From assembly GCF_008929045.1 (NCBI RefSeq), contig NZ_VFAH01000002.1:434001-498000 (forward strand): a stretch of DNA of 64,000 nucleotides. Direction: 5' to 3'. Position numbers and translations under genes: made by a program. This stretch comes from Noviherbaspirillum aerium. Its GTDB lineage: Bacteria > Pseudomonadota > Gammaproteobacteria > Burkholderiales > Burkholderiaceae_D. Within the stretch, counting starts at the first letter, position 1. Every line of letters begins with the position of its first letter. This document shows, in pieces, positions 8,173 to 15,114 of the stretch. The notes beneath the pieces are model-generated. The model saw nothing but the letters and a program-made list of their open reading frames with translations. It had not been told where the DNA came from and ran no database searches.

Positions 8173-8892
8173 ATGTCCGATCAGCCTGTGGTTGCCGTCG
8201 AACAGCTGCATTTCCAGTGGCGCGGCGCCGCGGCGCCGTGTCTCGATATCGAGCGCCTGCACCTGTTGCCCGGCGAACGCGTCTTCCTGCATGGCCCCAG
8301 CGGTAGCGGCAAGAGCACCCTGCTCGGCCTGCTCGGCGGCGTGCTGCTGCCGCAGCGCGGCAGCGTGCGCCTGCTCGACACGGACCTGGCCGCGCTGTCC
8401 GGCCGCTCGCGCGACCGCTTCCGGGTGGATCACGTCGGTTTCATCTTCCAGCAGTTCAATCTGATCGCGCACCTGCCGGTGCTCGAAAACGTGCTGCTTC
8501 CCTGCCGTTTCTCGCAGCGCCGTCATGCGCGCGCGGCGCGGGAGCGCAGTGTCCAGGAAGAGGCGCGCCGACTGCTGGCAGCGCTCGGTCTCGGCGCCTC
8601 GGTGCTGGACAAGCCGGTGACCCAACTGAGCGTCGGCCAGCAGCAGCGGGTGGCCGCGGCGCGCGCGCTGATCGGCCGGCCGGAAATACTGATCGCCGAT
8701 GAACCGACCTCGGCGCTCGACGCGGAACGCCAGGCGGACTTCCTGCAACTGCTGCTGCAGGAAGCCTCGGCCGGCGGCGCCACCATTCTCTTCGTCAGCC
8801 ATGACCGGCGGCTGGCGGCGCATTTCAGCCGCGAGCTGGCGCTGGCCGAAGTCAACCGGGCGAGCATGCAGCGCGGGGAGGATGCCGCATGA
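8173..8892 (+). CDS. ABC transporter ATP-binding protein (LolD/MacB type) of the zrg-like operon
   Basis: 239 residues with Walker A GPSGSGKST (about residue 40), Q-loop FIFQQFNLIAHLPVLENVLL, signature LSVGQQQR (Val in place of the second Gly) and Walker B ILIADEPTSALD. This is the subfamily that pairs with FtsX-like permeases in mechanotransmission-type systems. Starting eight bases after the DUF2796 stop and overlapping the permease start by four bases, it is certainly in the same operon. The likely cargo or process is zinc-related, by context. Confidence 0.88.
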   Translation: MSDQPVVAVEQLHFQWRGAAAPCLDIERLHLLPGERVFLHGPSGSGKSTLLGLLGGVLLPQRGSVRLLDTDLAALSGRSRDRFRVDHVGFIFQQFNLIAHLPVLENVLLPCRFSQRRHARAARERSVQEEARRLLAALGLGASVLDKPVTQLSVGQQQRVAAARALIGRPEILIADEPTSALDAERQADFLQLLLQEASAGGATILFVSHDRRLAAHFSRELALAEVNRASMQRGEDAA

Positions 8893-10151
8893 AGCATCTC
8901 GTTTATCTCGCCTTGCGCAGCGCCTGGAACCGCCGCCTTACCCTGGGCCTTGTGATGCTGACGATCGCCCTCAGCGTCAGCATGCTGCTCGGCGTCGACC
9001 GCATCCGGCGCGATGCGCGCGACAGCTTTGCGCAATCCGTGTCCGGCACCGACCTGGTGGTCGGCGCAAGGACCAGTCCGGTACAGCTCATGCTCTATTC
9101 GATTTTCCGCATGGGCGAAGCCACCAACAACATCCGCTGGGAAAGCGCCCAGCGGCTCGCGCAGCATCCGCTGGTGGCCTGGACCATTCCCCTCTCGCTG
9201 GGCGACTCGCATCGCGGCTATCCGGTGCTGGGCACCACCTCGCCGTATTTCGAGCATTTCCGCTACGGCGATGCAAGGCCGCTGGAATTCGCGGCCGGCC
9301 AGCCTTTCGCGCAGCTCTTCGACGCGGTGCTCGGCGCCGATGTGGCCGAACGCCTCGGCTACCACACCGGTGACAAGATCGCGCTCAGCCACGGCATGCG
9401 CGACAGCGCCCTCAGCACGCACGGCGACAAGCCGTTTGTCGTGACCGGCGTGCTGCGGCGCACCGGCACGCCGGTGGACCGCACCGTGCACATCAGCCTG
9501 GAAGCGATGGAAGCCATTCATCTGGACTGGCAGGGCGGGTCGCGCATGCCGGGCCTGGATATTCCGGCCGAGCATGTGCGCAAGTTCGATCTTGCGCCCA
9601 AGCAGGTGACGGCGGTGCTGGTCGGCCTGAAATCGCGCAGCGCGGTGTTCCGCATGCAGCGCTTCATCAATGACTACCGTGACGAGCCCCTGCTGGCCAT
9701 CCTGCCCGGAGTGGCGCTCGACCAGCTGTGGCAGGTCGTCGGCGTGGTGGAACGCAGCCTGCTGATGATTTCGGCACTGGTGGTGCTGGTGGGCTTGTGC
9801 GGGCTGGTCGCCGTGGTGCTGGCCGGCCTCAACGAAAGACGCCGGGAACTTGCGATCCTGCGCTCGGTCGGCGCTCAACCCGGAGATATTCTGGCCATGC
9901 TGGTGATCGAAGGCTTGTTGCTGACATTCATCGGCTGCTGCCTCGGCGTCCTGCTGCTGGCCGGCGCCGGCGCGCTGCTGGGGCCGCTGGCGGAAGCGCG
10001 CTTCGGCCTGTCGCTGCCGCTCCGCCTGCTGTCCCTGGACGAGTTGCCGATGCTGCTGGCGGTGATCGGGGTTGGCCTGCTTGCCAGCCTGGTGCCCGGC
10101 TACCGGGCCTACCGGCTGTCACTGGCGGACGGATTGACGCCGCGCCTTTGA
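8889..10151 (+). CDS. FtsX-family ABC permease of the zrg-like operon
   Basis: 420 residues: one N-terminal membrane segment (LTLGLVMLTIALSVSMLLG), a large periplasmic MacB-like domain (about residues 40-270), then three C-terminal membrane helices. The conserved NERRRELAILRSVGAQPGDI motif near residue 315 marks the FtsX domain. It forms the membrane part of the ABC system with the ATPase upstream, and the genes overlap (ATGA). Such proteins usually drive periplasmic work or lipoprotein/toxin handling rather than import; the zinc link is contextual. Confidence 0.88.
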   Translation: MKHLVYLALRSAWNRRLTLGLVMLTIALSVSMLLGVDRIRRDARDSFAQSVSGTDLVVGARTSPVQLMLYSIFRMGEATNNIRWESAQRLAQHPLVAWTIPLSLGDSHRGYPVLGTTSPYFEHFRYGDARPLEFAAGQPFAQLFDAVLGADVAERLGYHTGDKIALSHGMRDSALSTHGDKPFVVTGVLRRTGTPVDRTVHISLEAMEAIHLDWQGGSRMPGLDIPAEHVRKFDLAPKQVTAVLVGLKSRSAVFRMQRFINDYRDEPLLAILPGVALDQLWQVVGVVERSLLMISALVVLVGLCGLVAVVLAGLNERRRELAILRSVGAQPGDILAMLVIEGLLLTFIGCCLGVLLLAGAGALLGPLAEARFGLSLPLRLLSLDELPMLLAVIGVGLLASLVPGYRAYRLSLADGLTPRL

Positions 10152-10225
10152 CTGGAATCGAAGATGGATGCGCGAATGCAAGCGCATTGCTGACAAATAT
10201 AGGACCACCTCTCAGGAGAAACTTG

Positions 10226-10810
10226 ATGAAAACCCTGTCCGCCCTTCTCTGCTGCGCCCTGCTGGCCACCAGCGCGCCCGCGCTCCATGCGCAGCAAGGC
10301 AAGTCCGACTACCAGGTGGGCGAACGCCTGCCCCAGCCGAAAGCGCCGGCCGCCATGCAATCCTACAAGGAGCTGACCTGGGAAGGCCTGGTGCCGAAGA
10401 ACTGGGATCCTTCGCAGATGATGAAAGGCCTTGACCTCGGCAAGCTGAGCGACAATGACCCGCGCGCAATGGAAGCGTTGGAAAAGATGCGCAAGGCCTG
10501 GAGCGAGGCGCCGGTCGAGCCGTCGCTCAACGGCGCGCGCATCCGCATCGCCGGCTTCCTGGTGCCGCTCGACGCGCAGCGCGGCCAGGTGAAGGAATTC
10601 CTGCTGGTGCCTTACTTCGGCGCATGCATCCACACGCCGCCGCCGCCGGCGAACCAGATCATCCATGCGGTAGCCGTCAAGCCGCTCAAGGAAGTGCAGG
10701 TCATGTCGGCGGTCTGGGTCAGCGGCACGCTGGAAACGGCGCGCAAGACCACCGAATTCGGTGATTCCGGCTACCGGCTGAAGGCCGACATGCTGGCCCC
10801 TTACCAATAA
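10226..10810 (+). CDS. DUF3299 periplasmic protein of the zrg-like operon
   Basis: 194 residues with a cleavable signal (LSALLCCALLATSAPALHA), then a DUF3299 domain including the diagnostic RIAGFLVPLDAQRGQVKEFLLVP and YFGACIHTPPPPANQIIHA stretches. The CIHTPPPPANQ segment (Cys, His) is conserved in the family and may bind metal. It follows the permease gene by 74 bases with AGGAG six bases or so before ATG 10226. A longer in-frame reading from 9728 lies inside the permease gene and is rejected. Confidence 0.8.
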   Translation: MKTLSALLCCALLATSAPALHAQQGKSDYQVGERLPQPKAPAAMQSYKELTWEGLVPKNWDPSQMMKGLDLGKLSDNDPRAMEALEKMRKAWSEAPVEPSLNGARIRIAGFLVPLDAQRGQVKEFLLVPYFGACIHTPPPPANQIIHAVAVKPLKEVQVMSAVWVSGTLETARKTTEFGDSGYRLKADMLAPYQ

Positions 10811-10849
10811 CCAAAGCAAGATTAAACAAGCAACCACGGGATCATCATC

Positions 10850-11101
10850 ATGCGAATCTCCGCCGCACTCATCCTTGCCGGCGCCGCCTTCCTTGCCGGA
10901 ACCGCGCAGGCCGCCGAAGATCCGGCACATGCAAAAAGCCTGATCGAGCAGCACAAGGCGATTGCTGCCGCGCACCAGGCCGCCGCGCAATGCCTTGCCT
11001 CGGGCAAGACGGAAGAAATGTGCCACCAGGAACTGAACAAGACCTGCAAGCAGTTGCCGATCATCGGGCCGCTGTGCGGCATGCGCAAGCACCGGCATTG
11101 A
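10850..11101 (+). CDS. Small secreted cysteine-containing protein
   Basis: 83 residues: a signal peptide (AALILAGAAFLAGTAQA), then a helical mature region with four Cys (QC, MC, TC, LC) and His residues ending MRKHRH. The spacing of the Cys suggests one or two disulfides or a metal site. It follows the DUF3299 gene by 39 bases and is likely the last gene of the zinc-type operon. No family recognised. Confidence 0.6.
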   Translation: MRISAALILAGAAFLAGTAQAAEDPAHAKSLIEQHKAIAAAHQAAAQCLASGKTEEMCHQELNKTCKQLPIIGPLCGMRKHRH

Positions 11102-11121
11102 CACGACCAGCGAGACCAGCC

Positions 11122-11601
11122 ATGTCGCCTTCCGACCAGTTCAGCATCCAACAACTCCGCGGCCAGGATATCGGCCTGATGCACGGCTTGCTCGCGGTTT
11201 TCGGCGATGCCTTCAATGACCCTGATACCTATGGCGGCAAGCGGCCTGGCAAGAACTACATGGTGCGCCTGCTCGACAGCGAAACCTTCATTGCGCTTGC
11301 CGCGCTCAGGCATGGAGAGGTCATCGGCGGACTGGCTGCCTATGAACTGAAAAAGTTCGAGCAGGAGCGCAGCGAAATTTATATCTACGATCTCGCGGTA
11401 TCGGCTGCGCATCGGCGGAAGGGCGTGGCAACCGCGCTGATCGCGGAGCTCAAGCGCATGGCGGCGGCACGGGGCGGCTACGTCATTTTCGTGCAGGCCG
11501 ATCATGGAGACGATCCCGCGATCGCGCTCTACTCCAAACTGGGGGTGCGCGAAGACGTGCTGCATTTCGACATTCAGGTGGCGCCAGGCCGTGCGTCATA
11601 A
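11122..11601 (+). CDS. AAC(3)-I-like aminoglycoside N-acetyltransferase (GNAT fold)
   Basis: 159 residues, GNAT fold. From about residue 50 on it reads almost like the gentamicin 3-N-acetyltransferases AAC(3)-I: FIALAAL...GLAAYELKKFEQ, then RSEIYIYDLAVSAAHRRKG (the acetyl-CoA-binding R/Q-x-x-G/A loop is RRKGVA), then VQADHGDDPAIALYSKLGVRE. From memory of the AacC1 sequence, the match is strong in these blocks and weaker in the N-terminal 40 residues. No integron features flank it, so it looks like a chromosomal homologue. Whether it confers resistance cannot be told from sequence. Confidence 0.8.
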   Translation: MSPSDQFSIQQLRGQDIGLMHGLLAVFGDAFNDPDTYGGKRPGKNYMVRLLDSETFIALAALRHGEVIGGLAAYELKKFEQERSEIYIYDLAVSAAHRRKGVATALIAELKRMAAARGGYVIFVQADHGDDPAIALYSKLGVREDVLHFDIQVAPGRAS

Positions 11602-11766
11602 GCGGCGCGAGAGTTCGGGGTTGCGCCTGGCGCTCATTCCGGCGGATAGGGCCAGTGAACGATTGACTCCTGCCTTATACCCATCCCAAGTCATTCCATG
11701 ACATGGAACGGGTATTAAGTATGGTTTCATTCGCGATGGCCGGCAAATGAACTTCTGCCTTGCAGG

Positions 11767-12210
11767 ATGGATCATCCGGTAGTCCTTTGCATCCATCTGG
11801 TCGTTTTTCCGCCCATGGCATACAAGAACCCAACACCCGTCTCGGTCGGCCTCATCCCTTCGCATACGCCCGGGCATCTCATCCTCATCGAACGCGGCGA
11901 CGGCGGGCTTGCGCTTCCCGGGGGATATGTCGATGAACTTGAAGATACCGCCAAGGCAATCAGCAGGGAAGTCTACGAAGAAACCGGACTCGAACTCGAC
12001 GCCGCGAAATGGCGGCTCTTCCATAGTGCGATCACGCCCGACAACAAGCTCTTGCTCTTTTCCTGGTATCCGGAACCGGTGGGTCTGCCGCGACATATTC
12101 CACGGAACGCGGAAGTGGCAGATGTGCTGTCTGCGCCGCATGACACCCGGCTGAAATTTCCCCTGCATGAGGATGCAGTGCGGATCTGGCACGCCAGGGT
12201 GTGCGGTTAG
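11767..12210 (+). CDS. Nudix hydrolase
   Basis: 147 residues containing a complete Nudix box, G-x5-E-x7-REVYEETGLEL (about residues 57-79), which binds the divalent metal for hydrolysis of nucleoside diphosphate-type substrates. The start is ATG 11767 or ATG 11815 (MAYKNPTPVSVGL, closer to the domain start); neither has a clear ribosome site. The substrate is unknown. An inverted repeat (TTCCATG-A-CATGGAA, 11694-11708) lies in the upstream 165-base gap. Confidence 0.85.
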   Translation: MDHPVVLCIHLVVFPPMAYKNPTPVSVGLIPSHTPGHLILIERGDGGLALPGGYVDELEDTAKAISREVYEETGLELDAAKWRLFHSAITPDNKLLLFSWYPEPVGLPRHIPRNAEVADVLSAPHDTRLKFPLHEDAVRIWHARVCG

Positions 12211-12322
12211 CGCGTTTTCGCTCCATTGCATGCCGGCACCGTTTTGACAGGTTCTGCCGGTTCCATCCCCGCAAATAATGCACTTCATCAACCCTCTTCG
12301 CCGCCCTCGTCCTTGCATTGGA

Positions 12323-12384
12323 GCGGTTTCATTCTGACCTGCCGATGCTGATGTCGATGCCGAGGCAGGTCAGGATGAAACCGC
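12323..12384. repeat. Long inverted repeat upstream of an orphan gene
   Basis: Arms 12323-12343 and 12364-12384 match at 20 of 21 positions and flank a 20-base spacer. There is no T-run after it. It lies in the leader 59 bases ahead of the gene at 12443, so it could be a regulatory hairpin of that mRNA, a terminator for the Nudix gene, or a small mobile palindromic element. Confidence 0.55.
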
Positions 12385-12442
12385 CCTGGCAGGCATTTTT
12401 CTTGCATGTCTCATTGGGTGTAAGCCAATGCAAGGAGAATAT

Positions 12443-12871
12443 ATGCATGCAGAAATCACTGCTTACCGTGGCAGGATCATCATTACACTACTGGCGGATC
12501 GTTCGATTCCCGGTCAAGTCATTACCTCTCAGGACAACCCGCGCTTTCCGGGTCACGTGATACACAACACAGGCCACTATCTTGGTGTTTCCAAGGAAGC
12601 GCTGCGACTGCTGCGCGCGGTGCCTGCAAGCAGCGATGAGACCAGCGACCTGAACTGGTTTCACACCGATGACGGCAAACCGATGTTCTTCTGGCGCGGC
12701 GGGCGCTACGCCATATTTTCGCCCGACTATTGTTTCGTAGCGAAGGAATTCAAGATCCGCGATCATGTCTGCATACCCAACCGGGTGCCTGAAGGCGCAC
12801 GTGCCCAGCTCGATGCCCTGCCGCGCGTGCACAAGCCCAAGGTCGGATTGCTGACGGGCGCGGCACTGTAG
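12443..12871 (+). CDS. Conserved-looking hypothetical protein
   Basis: 142 residues, soluble, no signal peptide. It has an AYRGRIIITLLADRSIPGQVI N-terminus and a central WFHTDDGKPMFFWRGGRYAIF block rich in aromatics. ATG 12443 was chosen for AAGGAG five bases before it. I do not recognise a family. It is alone on its transcript behind the long inverted repeat. Confidence 0.5.
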   Translation: MHAEITAYRGRIIITLLADRSIPGQVITSQDNPRFPGHVIHNTGHYLGVSKEALRLLRAVPASSDETSDLNWFHTDDGKPMFFWRGGRYAIFSPDYCFVAKEFKIRDHVCIPNRVPEGARAQLDALPRVHKPKVGLLTGAAL

Positions 12872-13093
12872 TCGCAACGCGCTGCAAGAATATCGGGCAG
12901 GGATTGCGTTTCGGCGCAGCTTGCGGCGCGCTCCTTCGCCTGCCTGACGCATTTCCGTCGTGGCACGGTGCGCAGGAATTGGAGTGGACGGTGCCCAGCC
13001 CGGCGCCCTTCCATACCTTCGAGATATCGCCGATCATCAGGTAAGCGATGCGGGCCGGCGGTCGGGCTCATGCGTCTTCTCGTGGAGAATGCC

Positions 13094-13531
13094 ATGCAAC
13101 ATGAATGGGTACTGAAGCGCAACTGCTCGCTGACGCCTTTCCAGTTCGGCGTCGCCTATCTTCTCTTGTGCGTCGTCACATTCCTGTGGGCCGGGATGCT
13201 GGCGCTGAGCGGCGCACCGCAGATCATCGCCTTTGCCGTGATAGAACTGCTTCTCGCAGGCGGCGCGTTCCTGCATCATGCGATGCATGCGGCCGACAGC
13301 GACCGCATCGTGCTGGATGAGCGGCACCTGCTGATCGAACGCGTGCGCGCGGGCGAAGTGGATGCCGTCCGCCTGGAGCGCGGCATGACACGCGTGATTC
13401 CGCCGCAGCGCGCACACGACCTGATCCAGCTGGAAGCGAGCGGCGTCAAGGTCGGTGTGGGCCGCCTGATCCCGGATCGGGAGCGTCAGCAGCTTTCGCG
13501 GGAACTGCGCAGCAGGCTGCAGGGATTCTGA
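13094..13531 (+). CDS. DUF2244 membrane protein
   Basis: 145 residues matching the DUF2244 pattern: WVLKRNCSLTPFQFGVAYL at the N-terminus, two membrane helices (LLLCVVTFLWAGMLAL; AFAVIELLLAGGAFLHHA) and a C-terminal beta-rich domain (DRIVLDERHLLIERVRAG...KVGVGRLIPDRERQQLSRELRSRL). Members of this family often neighbour cytochrome oxidase genes, but none are present here. ATG 13094 has GGAGAATGCC upstream; earlier in-frame starts lack one. Confidence 0.75.
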   Translation: MQHEWVLKRNCSLTPFQFGVAYLLLCVVTFLWAGMLALSGAPQIIAFAVIELLLAGGAFLHHAMHAADSDRIVLDERHLLIERVRAGEVDAVRLERGMTRVIPPQRAHDLIQLEASGVKVGVGRLIPDRERQQLSRELRSRLQGF

Positions 13532-13654
13532 TATTTCCTTCCATCGAATCAGGATGTCTCCCTGCCTGACATCGCTTTGCCCGGCGCTTGCGGCAGGAAC
13601 CGGCGAATGCGCGGGCGTGCCCCGCGTGTACAAGGCACGCCGATGCTGCCGGAT

Positions 13655-14899
13655 CTACCCGCCGCGCGCCGCGGTCCAGGCCCGGACCTGCTGCTTCACG
13701 ATCCCGATCAGGTTGCCCTGAGCCAGTTCAACATCGACCAGATGCAGCCCCCATTCCTGCAACAGGCGGTCGCCGTAGAACAGGTCGCCTGCGATGTCGA
13801 TACCGGCTGCGCTGTAGGCCGGATCGATGCTGACGCTCAGATAGGAGGCATTGTCGCGCTGCACGCACTCGGCGCTGGCTATGCCTTCCGGGCTAACGAA
13901 CGGCGCATCCGCCCTTTGCGCTAGCGCCGCGAATCCGGTCTTGTCGTGCGGCTGCCCTGTCAGATTGGTCCTGGCGGGCAGGTAGGAATGCAGGACGCCC
14001 CGGCCGCCGGCCAGTGCAGCGGGATTGGTGCAGGCGACCTGGTTGCCGTCGGCGGCGCGGCCGAACAGGCTGTTGGCGGGCGGCGGCAGACGGTCGCGGA
14101 AAGAGACGTAGGACACCACGCACCCGGCTTGCCCGGGCGAGCGGCACAGCGGGACCTGGCGGAAGGTGCCGCCCACATCCTTGCCCGGCGGGACGGTCAC
14201 GTTGGAACCAATCAGCAGCGCCGACACCAGCTGCTTCTGCGCCGGCTTGCCCTCGATCTGCTGGCGCAGCAGATCGCTCAGCATGCGCGCTCCCTGCGAG
14301 TGGCCGATCAGCACCACGCCGCGGCCGTTGTTGTGATGCTGCAGGTAGTGGTTCCAGGCATCCTGCACATCGCGGTAGGCGAGCTGCGGATCGATCGCCA
14401 TCGGCTGGCCGGTAAGCCTGCTGCGCAGCCCTTGTATCGTCACCTGGCGGTAGACCGGGGCAAACAGCCGGCATACCGAGCCGAAGCGCGCGAACTGGTG
14501 CTCGACCGTACGCCTTTCCTCGGGTCCCGCGCTCATGTCGCTGTTGGGTGTCGGATCATTAGAAATCGTCGGATAAACGTAGAAGCAGTCGACCGGTGCA
14601 GCGGCGGCTGCACGATAAGTCTCGCGGCCGGCCGGCGCACCGCCCCGAGCGGACAGGACTGCATCCAGGTTCACGCTGCAAGCGTCGGCGCGCCCCGGCA
14701 GGCAAAGCCAGTTATCGGGGTTCGCATATTGATTGCCGGCTGCAGCCGATGCGGCGCCCGGAGTAAGGGTGGAAGTGGAGATGGAAGTGGAGCCGGGGGT
14801 GGCAGGGGTGGCAGGTGCGTCGGGTGCGGTACCGCAGGCAGCGAGCATCATTGTTGCCGTCAGCATGCTGAATGCCGCAAGAGGAGCAGCTTGTCTCAT
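13655..14899 (-). CDS. DUF3089 lipoprotein, alpha/beta-hydrolase fold
   Basis: 414 residues. A lipoprotein signal ends MLAAC-GTAPD, followed by a Pro/Thr/Ser-rich linker (residues about 20-60). The DUF3089 domain then carries VDCFYVYPTISNDP and the nucleophile elbow GHSQGARM (Ser about residue 200), so it is probably an esterase/lipase-like hydrolase held on the cell envelope. The start at ATG 14899 has AAGGACA just upstream; a longer in-frame reading to 15004 has no signal peptide. Monocistronic. Confidence 0.8.
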   Translation of the reverse strand: MRQAAPLAAFSMLTATMMLAACGTAPDAPATPATPGSTSISTSTLTPGAASAAAGNQYANPDNWLCLPGRADACSVNLDAVLSARGGAPAGRETYRAAAAAPVDCFYVYPTISNDPTPNSDMSAGPEERRTVEHQFARFGSVCRLFAPVYRQVTIQGLRSRLTGQPMAIDPQLAYRDVQDAWNHYLQHHNNGRGVVLIGHSQGARMLSDLLRQQIEGKPAQKQLVSALLIGSNVTVPPGKDVGGTFRQVPLCRSPGQAGCVVSYVSFRDRLPPPANSLFGRAADGNQVACTNPAALAGGRGVLHSYLPARTNLTGQPHDKTGFAALAQRADAPFVSPEGIASAECVQRDNASYLSVSIDPAYSAAGIDIAGDLFYGDRLLQEWGLHLVDVELAQGNLIGIVKQQVRAWTAARGG

Positions 14900-15114
14900 A
14901 TTGTCCTTGTTATCATCCGTTAGTTTCGCTGTGCAAAACGGTGTTTTGTTTTGCAGGACAATCATACCCGATGCATTCGATCTTCCGCCGCGTCCTCTCC
15001 GCATGTTCTGTCAGCGACTTGCCATCGATATAAGCGCAGGCAGAAAATCAGCACATGCACTATCCCCGTTTCCAATCATCGCTGCGCACACCAGGCAAGC
15101 TCCGGTGCGGATCT

